Counted from the stretch's first letter, positions 1 to 11,549 are shown. The stretch is DNA of 64,000 nucleotides from Lineus longissimus (GCF_910592395.1 NC_088326.1:6639001-6703000); one strand, 5' to 3'. The notes: a model not told the origin generated them from the letters alone. Made by a program: numbers and translations.

Positions 1-2
1 AT

Positions 3-1098
3 CATAATATCTTATCACATAAACTTAGCCTTTACGGTCTTACTGACTCTGCTCTAAATCTCATGAAAACTTATATATCCAACAGACGTCAATATGTTGA
101 TTTCTCTGGTTACACCTCCGACCATGCTGTCATTAAAACGGGTGTACCCCAAGGGTCGATCTTAGGGCCTCTCCTTTTTACCATTTACATCAATGATCTA
201 AACAAAGCAAGTAAATTCTTCAATTTTGTAATGTTTGCGGACGATACAACTTCACTTAGCGAATTACATTCTTTCTCTACCAAGGTAAACCACATATTAA
301 ACACCGAGCTATTAAACATAGCAAACTGGTTAAAAGTAAATAAATTATCTTTAAATATCTCAAAAACTAAATTTATGATCTTTGAACGAACACACAAAAT
401 TTTTAATGGCATCCTAGATTTACAAATTTGAATGTGTTGAATCGTTTAACTTCCTTGGATTACTTATAAATAAGGATCTTACTTGGACTTCACATATAAA
501 TCATATTTCAAAAAAAATATCAAGGGCAACCGGCATTATCAATTATTTAAAACATTTTATTCCACAGAAAATTCTAATAACGATTTACCACTCTCTTATC
601 TCTGCTCATCTCAACTATCAAATATTATCTTGGGGCTATGATCACAACGAAATTTTAAAATTACAAAAGAAAGCTATTCGTGCCATTACTCTCAGTCATC
701 CTATTAGTCACACTGACCCTTTATTCATAAAGCTGAAACTACTCAAACTACCGGACTTACACAAATTAATTGAAATAAAATTTCTCTATAGATTTTTAAA
801 AAAGGATTTACCAGTGTACTTCATGCACAATTTTTTCTCATTTAACAGTGATGTTCATAACTATCCCACAAGAGTTAATGATAAATTTAAAATACCAAAT
901 GAAAGACACGAATATGCCAAAATGACACCACGATACAGTTTAACTAAATTATATAATTCTCTCTCAAAACAAACTCTAAACAAACTCCACTCAAATTTTA
1001 GCTTAAAATCCTTTTCAACATACTACAAAAATGAAATGTTGGGTTCCTATAATAAAAAGTGCCAAATTCGCAACTGCTATGTTTGCGACATTCGTTAA
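3..1098 (+). pseudogene. non-LTR retrotransposon (LINE) reverse transcriptase, 3' part, frameshifted
   Basis: The reading frame is open from the window edge (base 3) to the stop at 429-431, then continues in another frame from about 424 to the stop at 1096-1098. The first part holds the RT signature GVPQGSILGPLLFTIYINDL and the catalytic FADD motif (fingers/palm). The second part has LGLLINKDLTWTSHI, typical of the LINE thumb region, and a C-terminal Cys pair (NCYVCDI). This matches Jockey/CR1-type ORF2 proteins, which reverse-transcribe LINE RNA at the nicked target. The 5' half (endonuclease) lies outside the window. The one-base frame change near 424 makes it non-functional. The clade assignment is an inference. 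Confidence 0.85.
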
Positions 1099-1282
1099 AC
1101 TTTTTTCGTCTTATAACTGTTATTACTCACTCCTTTACTGTAAAATAGAACTGTCTTGTAAATTAAATTGTAAATCCTGTATATAATAATTAACATTGTA
1201 CTACATGTAATTCATAAGGGAGCAGGCATTAAGCGGCCAATCTGGTCTTGTTCTGCTCCCGACCACAATCAATATTATGTAT
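1099..1282. other. LINE 3' flank
   Basis: AT-rich sequence after the LINE stop, holding a short inverted repeat with gggagcag at 1219-1226 and ctgctccc near 1252-1259. It may be the LINE 3' UTR. No other feature is seen. Confidence 0.3.
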
Positions 1283-3488
1283 TTAGACCATATCCACAAC
1301 TCCGTGGATATGGTCTATTGTTTTTACTGAGCCGATCGCCAGGACCCGAGGGATGTGGTTTTCGACACGTATCTCCGAAACTGCCGCACGGAACGACCTG
1401 AAATTTGGTTAGGTTACGTTTCATAACCTGCTAACGAACAACGTGTACTTTATTTTTGCAGCCGTTGCTTACGTTTTTAGTTTTCGGGTGATTTTTGATG
1501 AAAATCGCCGGTTCTGAACCGTTCCGGTAATAGCACTGCCTCCCGCGTTTTTACCGATTAGGCAAGTTGCTCAACGTTGATCTGTCCCGACCTGAACAGG
1601 TGGGAGGATACCCGCTACATGGAAGAGCCAACAGACATTTCGTCTACGCATTCTAGACTGGGTGAGTGTGATTTTTTCGTGATTGTAATCGCCCTCAAAT
1701 TTGTGTTGAAACACTGCATCAGACAAAATTAACTCATCAGAGGTCAAGAAAAGGATCTTAAGAATATATATTCGCTGTTAGTTTGGGTGATTATAGGGTG
1801 CACGTCCATCTTTTGAGGCAAACTTGTCATCCGAAAGTTTCCAGATCCCCGCAATGGCGGATATACATTCATCAAAAAAATTACGAATTCGGGCAAGTTT
1901 TATCAAACTGTGCGCCTTAAACACCTAAGAATGTCTCAAAATCACCCAGACTCTACACATGAGATATACCTTCACTGAAAATAATTGCTAAAACCTCGCT
2001 TAACGTGTCGCGAGTGCTGAAAGCAACAGTTTTGGAGATCGTTTTTCTGTACATCCTGCTCACTCCTGTAGAAATGTACAGTAAAGCACGTATACACGTG
2101 CAGTGTAAATGGACACACGAATGTACACACCTTCTGAAAATATTGTCAGCAAAGGTGATAAGTTTTTGTTCTGAATTATGACAATGAAATTCATAGACTA
2201 TTAGCAGGTAGTCAGTGTCTGTTGGTCTGAATAATGAATGATAAAACTTCTGGTGAAGTTAAAATATTTCCTCGCTCTGTTTTACAGCCTGACGGGGATG
2301 ATCAGCATCTGTTCTGTTCTGCGACCGCATCAGTCACGGATATAGGAGCCTTGACCACGAGGAGCTGATGAGGCAAAGTCGTATAACCGTCTTAACCTTG
2401 ACATCGGTGCAGTGCTGAATTTGCCGTCCGAAGACAAACCAGTATAATATTCCAGCCGTATTTCGTTCTTTTCACTGTAATACTTATACTTCAAAAAGAC
2501 TGAATAAATAAACCTACTGTGGCAGTTAGTTTAAAAAGATATTATTGCATTTTACGTTTTTACTCTTAGTGCTGATTGGTCATACCCCTTGGGCCTGGCC
2601 GTAACCTTGCATACTGGTTGTCTCGATGCCGTATGCTATGACCATGTATATATCTACTGGACTGGTTTGTTGCACCATGTCGAAGGAATTGTATGTAGAG
2701 ATCAAGACACTTCCCTCACATCACAATCTACACCTCAAAAGAATGGTTGTAAAAATCCTTGCCATGATTCCCGGTTGCCCCTGTGTTGTGACCATGCATG
2801 CATCAATGACCTGGGATGTTGCAACCTACACTTCAAAGGAATGCGAAGTCTAAATCACATTTATTTTTTGTCCCCAGGTTGTGACTTTCCTAACAGCAAT
2901 TGCAGACCATATCCCTGGTGACAGTGTTTTGTCATCTTAAAAATGAGCACCAGGACAAAGCACCAAAAACCTGCCACTTAAGATCAGATCAGAAGTTACC
3001 TACGTGGTGCCAGTACCCATGATTGACACCTAGATCATTTGAAGAAAAAATTGGCAGCAGAACCATGTGTGCATGGAGGGAGGTATTATAATATAAATAC
3101 TGTGGAGACGCAATGTATTATTGGTCGTCCCAACATTGGGAGCTTTCATCCCCACCAGCCATATCAGATGGCCGACTGGATTCCCTCACTCGACCAGAAA
3201 ACTCATCAAAAGATACGAAAGATGTTGAGATTCAGATTACATTTGCTTGTTGTCTGCTGGATTCTGACCATCCATATGCTGAGTTGTTGCAGTCCCAGAA
3301 CCATCGCTAATTCTAGTATTTATGATGCACCTACTGTCACAACCTAATTCAGCTGGTTATTCAGGGTTATTTGCCTCTGATTTATCTGGTTATATCCTGG
3401 TGCAAACCTAATTTCTCAACATGACAAAATACTTTCACCAGGGATATGGTCTGCAATTTGCTGTTAGGCGAATTGCCCAATACTAGTT
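1283..3488 (-). mobile_element. R1 repeat, copy A (hairpin-ended, Helentron-like, 2.2 kb)
   Basis: The same 2.2-kb sequence occurs three times (here inverted relative to copies at 35.8/45.2 kb and 59.4-61.6 kb). One terminus is a perfect hairpin, agaccatatccac/gtggatatggtct with a 6-base loop (about 1285-1316). The other end reads caatactagtt. Near that end the word ggatatggtctgcaa occurs in inverted and direct copies about 540 bp apart (around 2890 and 3443). A terminal hairpin plus matching subterminal inverted repeats is what is known for non-autonomous Helentrons (HINEs), so that class is inferred. No Rep or helicase frame is present. A 102-codon frame at 3039-3347 recurs in all copies but shows no coding signal. 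This copy is uninterrupted. Confidence 0.7.
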
Positions 3489-3524
3489 CATTAATGCACC
3501 TTGTAAATTTTGTTGGTCGAATAA

Positions 3525-3552
3525 ATATTCATATTCATATTCATATTCATAT
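3525..3552. repeat. (atattc)n microsatellite
   Basis: About four to five tandem copies of the hexamer atattc, directly beside the R1 copy A border. Confidence 0.8.
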
Positions 3553-4485
3553 TTGATACCTGAAGATTACAAATGCAGTCCCTGAAATAGGAGTTTTTCT
3601 TGAAAATCTGGTAATCTTTGAGCTCCACTTCACTGGAAGTAATGTATTTTGGCACTTTCAACCCTATAATGAGTTTGAAAAGATATATTTTAAAGGTATG
3701 ACATAGGTTGCTAAGGGCAAATATGTCCTTATAGCAACCGTTTGTAGGCAGTTGAGATAAAGTCACTTTTTTTCCTTAACAGGCAAATTTTGCAAGTGGT
3801 AACAGTTGAAATATTGTTCAGTATGTATATCTACATCAAATAGTGCAAAAAATAAATAGTTACCAAGTGGACGCTACAAAAATTGTTTATTGAGCTTATT
3901 TTGGGGTCATGTCTCATGGTCTATAACTATAGATCCATGCACCTGATTGGGAACAACCTTTACATAACGTGGTGTTGATCGTCATCACGTCATCATACAT
4001 TTTTACATTAGTGTTCGTAAACGTTGTTCCCAATCAAGTGCATGAATCTATAGGAGCAGTTATTGGAAATATTCCATACAATCTCAGCCCTGTTGGAGCG
4101 TGCAAAAATTTACACCATTTATCAGACTGAACCAAGGGCAATGGTTTAGTAGCAGTCGCTTGTCTTTCCATTTATACAAGATTCAGACCTCCTGATGGAC
4201 GGGAGACAACCAGGTATTGGTTGTCGCACCAAAAACCGCGGAGATGGAGCTAAAACCTAGGACAGGTGAGATAGTAGACAATCAATATCAACAGTGAGGG
4301 ATCAATTTCTATTCTAAAACATCTCAAATTAAACAACGAATGATGTGATTTTTGAATGCTTCCATAATTTGTTGCAACCCACCCAAGCGGTTTTGGCTCC
4401 CTAACCATAACTGTTGAATTCAAAACGAGGCTTGGTTGGCGCATAGTAAATTTTCATTGTAAAGTGTGGTTTTAGAATTTCCTAC
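3553..4485. other. non-coding stretch downstream of the JmjC exons
   Basis: No convincing further JmjC exon is seen here. A splice-bounded frame around 3554-3640 on the minus strand does not join in phase to the last JmjC exon. Bases 4295-4420 are a dispersed repeat (listed separately). Confidence 0.4.
4295..4420 (+). repeat. dispersed repeat, copy 1
   Basis: Shares tcaatttctattctaaaa, then gtgattttt.gactgcttccat and caagcggtt.tggct with 62345-62455. The inverse of its first block (gaggtattttagaataga) also lies at 14953-14970 in the insertion inside the pogo transposase. Confidence 0.55.
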
Positions 4486-4677
4486 CGGTTTTTCCATTCC
4501 GAAATCCGCGGCGAACTTCTTATCTATGAAGATGAAATCTTTGCGGCCAGCAAGGAGACAGTGGAACTGGTGGTCACCGTGATAATGGAGGAGAGAAAGT
4601 GTCCCTCCGCTTGACATCCAGAGCTGCGACTCGTGAAGATACTGACTGACAGTACCGCACTGGAGAACTTTCGGAAA
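4486..4677 (-). CDS. JmjC/cupin_8 dioxygenase-like gene, exon c (metal-binding core)
   Basis: A 64-codon exon between acceptor ttatag and donor gtagga, in phase 0 with the exon at 5056-5212. It encodes LWMSSGGTLSLLHYHGDH followed by HCLLAGRKDFIFIDKK. This is the characteristic core of JmjC cupin_8 proteins, which are Fe(II)/2-oxoglutarate oxygenases that hydroxylate protein or RNA substrates. The first metal-binding triad residues are usually H-x-D; here the motif reads H-Y-H, as in JMJD8-like members, so the second ligand differs. The distal His and the C-terminal half are not found in the window: either they lie further left or the gene is broken by R1. The family call is firm; substrate and subfamily are unknown. 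Confidence 0.8.
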
Positions 4678-5055
4678 CTATAACAGAGGAATTAAAGCAA
4701 GGTATCAAAAAGGGCTGCCAGACAGTCGCAATAACGTAGACGTTATTAATTCTCAACTTACAATAATAATAGCGTTAGCGTTAAACGAGACAGCGTGATC
4801 GTTCATTTGGAAATATACGAATCTTGGTCCGACCGTCTCAAGAAGCACTGGGCCCGATTAAATCAAAACTAACGCTGTTTGTTAGAAGAAATCAATATCT
4901 TTATTTTGAGACCATGAAAGCAAAGATTTGATAGGATATGACTGATTACTTTACCGATATCTGAAGAAAACACCCCAATTACGTAATTCCTAGAGAGACC
5001 TTTAGGTTTATTCCTTTATGATAATAATCATGTCAGATAATTGTGATCAACGTAC
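4678..5055 (-). other. JmjC intron
   Basis: Intron between two phase-0 exon borders. The donor (gtacgt) abuts 5056 and the acceptor (ctgttatag) abuts 4677. Nothing else is recognised. Confidence 0.6.
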
Positions 5056-5212
5056 GGGCATATCCTTGCGCATCTCCTGTGGAATGATAGTTGAAAGATA
5101 CCAGTCTTCAAACTTGTATTCCTTGAGGAACTTCTTGAGCTTCAGTAGCTTGTATTCCTGTCCTGATGATATGGCTCGTTTGATCGTCACTCTCACTTTC
5201 ACATCGCCGTAC
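5056..5212 (-). CDS. JmjC/cupin_8 dioxygenase-like gene, exon b
   Basis: A 157-base exon between acceptor cgacacag and donor gtacgt. It starts with one base completing an ACG codon from the upstream exon (8292-8454), giving the junction YLKQT/YGDVKVRV, and runs on to LKKFLKEYKFEDWYLSTIIP and EMRKDMP. The pattern W-D-DYL..YGDV, then a basic stretch and DFL..Y..EDWYL...P.EM, is the N-terminal half of cupin_8 JmjC proteins. It ends in phase 0 and joins exon c exactly. The phase agreement on both sides makes a real spliced gene much more likely than chance frames. Confidence 0.8.
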
Positions 5213-8200
5213 CTGTGTCGATTAAAACATAGCCCCATACAATAGGCACGTTGTGATTCTAATAACAAGAAAGGCGAAGGGAAATTATATATAACATGGA
5301 TATTTCAATCTGTTGGTCAAAAGGTACACTCCGGATGCAGGTTGACCGGTCTCGTTCCTCACCCTAACCACTGCGACAAGTGGTGAGCTTTTTAGAGGTT
5401 TTGTACCGACGGAATTATATTTTGTGAAAATTTTTTGCTTATAAGCACAAATAATGTTTAAAGTAGCCGTGTTCCCAGTTAGTTTCTATGACCTGAGATT
5501 TTATAGAACAAATATTTTTGCATTTGATCGTGTTGTTTGTTGTTTATTCACATATAGGTCAAATAACGATACAACGCAGTGCGTACGTATACCATCTAAA
5601 CCATGGGATAAATGCAGCGCAGGAATGAAGTGTATAAATATCAGCTACGCTATTTTTTATGCCAAAGAGGTATACGTTGAGCATTCTGATTCGGTGACAA
5701 AAAATGCCCTTACAGCTTCGTACCAACAGTACCCAATTGGCTAATCATCCAGCCGCTCGCATTCCCGCAATTTATGGCAGTCCATAAGGAGATCAAATTA
5801 GGATGACGCAATGGGCTGCCCAGGGACTCTATCAAAAGTCGACCACTCCCTAAGCTCTGTATAGACGAACAAGACTGTCTTCTGCCGTTCGTTTAAAATT
5901 GGAAATTTGCAATTGAAATTAAAGTACTGTATATAAATTTCGCTATTGCCGTTATGTACATATATCGGGTGGCCGAGAATTAAAGAGTACACCATTTAAC
6001 TTAGAATAATTCAAAAAGTCTTGCACCTATAACTTTGATATTTTACAGGTAGTAAGATAATTATGTTTGACAAACTTCACCCCAAATTGCAGGCCCGTAG
6101 CTCCGATGGTATTAAATAGCATGAGTTTCAAAACAAATTCTCAAATCATATTTTGCCGGACATGGATGTGCGTGGACGCACGTTCCTGTGCGGGCACGCC
6201 GTTGCGTCTAAGCGGGATGACACCTGTCAATCAAGTGCCATGTGTCAAAATATTTGTCAACATTGACCTTGGACTCCCTGCTCATTTTGGATTTGATGCC
6301 TTTCTGTGGATGCTGCAAAGATGGTTTACTCTGAAGCCGATAAAGCTGTCATTGAGGCCTGTTTCAGTGAAAAAAGTTTGGGAGCAAGAAGAATTGTTCG
6401 TGGTAAAGGATTGAATATTTCTTCGGTGCATCACCTCATCAATGGGATTAAAAAGATTTTATCAACAAAAAGAAAGCCTGGGAGTGGTAGGAAGCGCACT
6501 ATAACGACATATGAAAACATTAGTTGTGTTGAAGAAGTGATCGTTTCTCAAGAAGACAAGCCCGGGACCAAATAATAAGTCCCAGCGACAAATTGCATCT
6601 GACCTTGATGTCAGTCGGACATATGTACAGCGAATGGCGAATGAGCTGGATTTAAGTCCTACAAGAGGATCAGAGTTTCAAGAAGGGATGAAAAGGTTCG
6701 CGGCAAACGTAAGACGAGTTCACGCAACCTAAATGATCGATATTACACGGAGGATGTGAAAAAGATCGTGTTTTCGGACGATAAGGATTTTACTTAAATC
6801 GTCAAAATGACAGAGTTTATGGTGTTCAAAAAAAGGATATTCAAAGTCCGAGGCTTTTTCATGAGTGCTCTAGATTTTCTCAGAAGGTAATGGTGTCGGC
6901 TTGGGTCAGTTGTAGAGGCAAAACGGACATTTATTTCATCGATACCAAGACAACGAAGAACAACAGTTTACTCGGAATGCTCCATGCTACAATCGGTAAA
7001 TACGGGAATGAGGAATCGACCCGACCACATGGCAAGAACAGTCACTTGTACTCTTGAGTCCGCACACAGTTACCCATGAAATTCATCAGGTCTCACATTA
7101 ATGGGTTCAGAAGAAAGTCCGGAATGCAATAAACAAATGCCCAGATAATTTATTGCCACTCAACATCAACTAACCCACAAAACAAGACCGGTGTCATGTC
7201 AAATTTGACAACTTTGTGCTGTCTGCCATACATTTAGCAGTATTCGGGACACTTTTCATCCAGCTAGGTTCGGTCACATTTTTTTGATAATGACTTGGGA
7301 TAAGCTCTCAGATGTACTGAAGATATTTCTACACAAGTTAGGGAGATGGCCAGAACATTCTTATTAACCCTTTGTCCTTGAGAGCTCTAAGAACCGAAAA
7401 AAGTAAGAAAAATGCCAAGTTTTACCCTCGCCTAAGTGACTTACTTTGATGCTGATTTTCATGTACAGCAAAGTGCAACAGCATTTCTCCATACAATGCA
7501 TAATACGTCTGCACTACGGCATTGTTTATCAACGCATTGATATTTTTCGAGACCACCAGTAATTACGAACGGCGTAAGCTTACATGTAGACCCATTTGAT
7601 TAGATATCATCTCAAAATAAGCTTTCAACAGTTTGAAACGAATTATAATGTAGTTCTGGAATGGAGAAGAGTTATCAAACAACCATAAAACCTAGACTTT
7701 AGGAGAATTAACGTCTAGCATACATGTACATAAAATGTACTACAGATATGCCTGGGTTTTTTACCATTAACTTTTTAGTCAATTCCGGGCAGGACCTGGT
7801 ACCGCGCTTTTGATCTGCGAGTGATGGAAGTATGGCCGTGCCTTTTGACTCTGGAGACCTTCTCCGTATGAACGTTCACATACAGAACCACACAATGATG
7901 GTCTAAAAGGTGTAAATTTACTTCGTTTAAACACTGGGGACGATAATAAACAGAATTCAATGATACGTAAACTGTATTCTAGCGTTTTTGGTTAACAACA
8001 TGTACGTGTGCCTAATTTGAACTAAGTCTTAATTGTCATTCCCGAATTTCTTTACACTCTCTTCGAAATAAAGGGTTTATGAGCTTCTGGAAAACACCAA
8101 TATGCACCCCGAGGTTTTTATTCGGAAAATGAAAAAAGCCTATCGATTTTGAGATTGTGAATACCTATAAAATATTTTCAATTCGCTAAAAAACTCAATG

Positions 8201-8291
8201 GCGTGCATTTTCGTGTTGGCTGCAAATACTGAAAAACCTTTACTTCTAAGAGTGCAGGCTCGAAGGTTTTAAGCCGAGGTTGATATCTTAC
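5213..8291 (-). other. large JmjC intron filled with TE debris
   Basis: About 3.1 kb between JmjC exons. It holds the Tc1/mariner pseudogene (6306-7056). The remainder (5213-6305 and 7057-8291) shows no supportable gene or repeat. Confidence 0.6.
6306..7056 (+). pseudogene. Tc1/mariner-type transposase pseudogene
   Basis: It starts with MVYSEADKAVIEACF, GARRIV, and a basic GSGRKRT hinge followed by a TTYENI..VEEVI segment. This is the paired helix-turn-helix layout of Tc1/mariner proteins, which excise and insert at TA. Downstream, in shifted frames, come the remnants VFSDDKDFTLN (catalytic DDE first Asp region), NDRVYGV and VMVSAWVSCRGKTDIYFIDT. Stops and frameshifts (first stop 6573-6575) break the frame several times, and the C-terminal catalytic residues were not recovered. 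It lies in the JmjC intron on the opposite strand. No clear TIRs were found. Confidence 0.75.
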
Positions 8292-8454
8292 GTTTGCTTG
8301 AGGTAATCATCCGTCCAAATGTCCATTTTCTCCGTGGGGACTGCCTCGTGGAAAATGATAGCTTGTTCTTCTTTGACGTAGCCGTGGTAGAAGGCAAAGC
8401 TCGAGGGCAGGCCTTTATATTCGGTGATGCGGCGTTCTGGCCTCCTTTGGAAGC
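8292..8454 (-). CDS. JmjC/cupin_8 dioxygenase-like gene, exon a (N-terminal)
   Basis: A 163-base exon between acceptor cattcttcag and donor gtaagata. It encodes PERRITEYKGLPSSFAFY, then KEEQAIIFHEAVP and MDIWTDDYLKQ. It matches the start of cupin_8 JmjC proteins (GLPSP..FY..YV...P.I.RGA....W.D.YL), where this segment precedes the double-stranded beta-helix core. It ends two bases into a codon that exon b completes as Thr. A leader exon further upstream on the minus strand is expected: a frame opening at 8687 (MKSAVLICLYPGYWILSVPP) resembles a signal peptide, but its donor phase does not fit cleanly, so it is not called. Confidence 0.75.
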
Positions 8455-9323
8455 CTGAAGAATGAAGATACAATGCTGAAAATACTTAGGATGGGGTGAT
8501 TAAACCGATGACCGAAGACTGAAGACATAGATATAGATAGCGCGTAATAGAATCCTTTGTTCCCCGGGCCAGGATATTTCAACCTCCTACACCTGTCATT
8601 AAGGCCATTCATTGAGGTTGTAGGAGATGGAGGCACGGAAAGTATCCAATAACCAGGATACAGACAAATCAAAACAGCACTTTTCATTATTCAAATGATA
8701 AGTTATTGTCTGAAGACTTATTTCATAGCAGAAAAGTACTAATAACTCTGATTTGATGCGAAAAATCTAACTTTATTTGATGACTTGATTTTCCCTTGGC
8801 CGTGGATCGAGTTTGTTTACAATATGCAGCGCCATCTTGGAAAAGCCGTGACGTCACCGCGGTATCCTCCTTGGGACGTTTTCAACGGCTATGAAATTGT
8901 AAGACTCGTGAAAAATGTTTCAATCAAAATTCATATTTTTTATCTAAGTTTTCCTCTTGAAAGGTCTACAGTATCAACATACATGTAACGGCAACGTGTT
9001 CACCACTATTTACCTTGACTCGTTTTGCTGGGAGTTCTTTTTCGGACTTTATTGGTGACATTTACTGAGTGAGCGCCAAGTAATAGGTGATGAAAAGAAA
9101 AAAGACAAGCAAAAAAAGCAAAGCACTTTCTTTACTTCAGGTTTACTTTTAAAATGTTGGGTACATTTAAACAAAACAGAATTTTCGGATAACTCTCTCA
9201 GACGATCTTTTACTGCCCTCCTTCTGTGTGCGGGGGCTCCGTTATGAGTCCACTAGATACATCTGAACTGCCAGTTCGCTTGTCGTCGTCTGTTTAGATC
9301 AAGAAATAGGATCACTTGGTTGT
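8455..9323. other. no supportable gene
   Basis: Apart from the possible minus-strand leader at about 8590-8687, nothing is recognised. Confidence 0.4.
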
Positions 9324-9473
9324 GGACCATGTGGCCCCCCAAGATCCCTGGATTGGACCCCATTCGGTAGCTTTGTTTTGTCTGGAGCTATTCAAAAGTG
9401 GGTGTTCCCAACTCCTCCAGCACATTTTGATGACCTTGAAAACAGGATCACTCAAGACAATATTGGCAGATGA
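9324..9473 (+). pseudogene. mariner-type transposase C-terminal fragment
   Basis: One frame reads CGPPRSLDWTPFGSFVLSGA, then FPTPPAHFDDLENRITQDNI and a stop at 9471-9473. This matches the C-terminal end of mariner-like transposases (WPPRSPDLTPLDFFLWG...DDLE.RI..), including the catalytic-domain PDL.P.DFF..G stretch. The Asp and Trp of that stretch are altered and nothing upstream belongs to the element, so it is a dead fragment. Confidence 0.6.
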
Positions 9474-10097
9474 TTCGCCGGGTTGTGGGTGTCATGAGGA
9501 TTCAGGGGAAAACATTTGCCCTCATCGAAATGGTGATGTGGAAAAATGGATTATTCCTATTCGTATTTCAAATGTTCTAATATTGTTTCAAACAAACCTG
9601 AAGTAAAGGAAATCAGTTGTTTTTTTTCTTTCCAGCACCTATCAGTTGACGCAAGTCAGTTTTCGTCTGCACCCCTCAATACCTCCTGTGCATGCCATGC
9701 ATGTAATCTAATGAGATGCTGTTGACCAGTACCAAAAGGTGCAGGATGAGTTGCTGCGTAAGTAGATGTAGAGAGATATTGTATGGATTGCAAAAAAGGA
9801 AATAATGAGGCTTTTTAAAAGTAAGTACAGTTTTTATTGACTCACTCTGATCTACTGGTTATGAGGTATCTGGTATGAGGTATGAGGTATAAATGTCCAT
9901 TTCTGATTGCTTGTCGTTCAAATGAAGTCATCACATTCCAATTATTGTCAATAGCATATTACCCTTGTTAAAATGGGGTATACCTTGAATTGCATTGGCA
10001 GACAGATTGAACTGCATTGAAATGCTAATGCAGTCATATTGATTAATTGAAAATATAGTTTACCACAAATGTGGTCAGTATTTGGTGCCATTTGGTG
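9474..10097. other. no supportable gene
   Basis: Contains a small (ggtatgag)n-like run near 9860-9890. No coding or element signal is seen. Confidence 0.4.
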
Positions 10098-10112
10098 TCT
10101 AAAGTTCAACTT
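10098..10112 (+). repeat. 15-bp target-site duplication, left copy (Penelope-like element)
   Basis: tctaaagttcaactt occurs here and again, identically, at 12646-12660, exactly bracketing the Penelope-like element. Confidence 0.75.
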
Positions 10113-10647
10113 TACCCTTAGAAAGAAATCCAATTGGACCCATCCAACTGACCGTAACGCCCACGTGGAGACTTATATTAATACCACATCCATGAATCTC
10201 AATAAGGCCACAGCCAGCAGGTTCCAGGATAACATGACCACTGGTGAAAGACAAGCTCTCAACTCTCTCAAACAGAACAACGACCTCACTATCAAAAGAG
10301 CTGACAAAGGTGGAGCCACCGTTGTCCTCAATACCAATGACTATACAGCTGAATGCGACCGGCAGCTGTCAGACACGAACTTTTACAGTAAACAACCTAC
10401 TGACCTCACCCGCCGCCATGAGCTACAAACTCAACACTTCATCCAAAAAATGAAGGATGACAATGTCATAGATGATCAGAAGACCTATAAATTTCTTAAC
10501 CCAACTGATTCTGGGACAGCCCAGTTCTACTGTCTCCCTAAAATCCATAAAAAGGATAATCCAGGGAGACCTATAGTGTCAGGTAATTCAACCGCCACTG
10601 AAGCACTATCTAAATTCGTCGACCAACACCTCAGACCCCCGGTGTAA
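10113..10647 (+). pseudogene. PLE reverse transcriptase, N-terminal segment
   Basis: Encodes IKRADKGGATVVLN, TAQFYCLPKIHK and GRPIVSGNSTATEAL, the conserved PLE RT blocks (finger region and the R-P-I-V-S motif). A premature TAA at 10645-10647 ends the frame. A 19-bp tandem duplication (aacaaactcaatgaaattc, about 10687-10724) lies just beyond it and disturbs the frame, before the palm region resumes at 10716 in a different frame. Confidence 0.85.
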
Positions 10648-10715
10648 ACTGTACCCACGTACATTAAAGACACCACATACTTCCTTAACAAACTCAATGA
10701 AATTCAACAAACTCA

Positions 10716-11549
10716 ATGAAACTAGACCCACCGGACCCCACAGGACCTAGCCATAAACCACTGTTGGTAACTCTTGATGTCAAATCATTATACACCAACA
10801 TTCCTCATGACGAAGGCCTCATTGCAATGAGGCAGTTTCTCAACACTAGACAAAACCCAAGTGTCCCCACTGAGACTCTAGTTAAAGCAGCAGAACTCAT
10901 CTTGAAGACCAACAACTTTACTTTCAACAATGAGACCTCAGGCACAGCCATGGGGACCTCGATGGCCCCCTCCTATGCTAACCTATTCCTAGGGAAATGG
11001 GAAGCTGACTTCCGGGACCAACAGACTTACAAACCTGAAATGAATAGTCGGTTCATCGATGACATCATTATGGTTTGGCTTCATGGCCGAGAGAAACTTG
11101 ACGAAATCATCAATGCAATGAACACCCAACATGCCACCATAAAATTCACTTCTGAAATTAGTGAACTCAGCATTAATTTTCTAGATGTCACCGTGAGCCT
11201 TAACCAGCAAAACCAACTCAAAACTGATCTCTTTGTCAAACCCACGGATTTTCATAGCTTTCTACATTCATCCTCTTGTCGCCCAGGCCATACCAAACAT
11301 GGAATAGCCTATAGCCAAGCCATCCGTATTCGTAGGATCTGCTCGAATATTACAGACTTTGATAAACACTGTGCACGTTTGATCAGGATGCTACACATCA
11401 GAGGACATAAACTTTCATTACTAAAAGATTCTATACAGAAAGCGCGTGCTTTAGATAGAAATGAATTGCTCAAAAAACAGGCCACTATTCAGAACAATGA
11501 TATCATACCCGTGGTCACCACTTTCAACCCTACTCTACCAAATCTCTAG
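10716..11549 (+). pseudogene. PLE reverse transcriptase, palm and thumb segment
   Basis: Contains motif A LVTLDVKSLYTNIPHDEG, motif B SGTAMGTSMAPSYANLFL and the catalytic motif C FIDDIIMVW, then FLDVTVSLNQ and the thumb. The catalytic Asp residues are kept, so decay here is mainly through frame breaks at its edges (stop at 11547-11549 before the endonuclease). This is the polymerase core; alone it is not a complete protein. Confidence 0.9.

Noticed and set aside
3039-3347. 102-codon frame (MKKKLAAEPCVHGGRYYN...) present in all three R1 copies
   Set aside because: Copies are near-identical as DNA, the few changes are mostly non-synonymous, and no domain is recognisable; probably chance.
3491-3766. 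Splice-bounded minus-strand frame (EVELKDYQIFKKNSYFRDC) as a further JmjC exon
   Set aside because: Its phase does not fit the preceding exon and it lacks JmjC-core residues.
8415-8687. Signal-peptide-like frame as the first JmjC exon
   Set aside because: Attractive position and hydrophobic start, but no good donor in the required phase was found.
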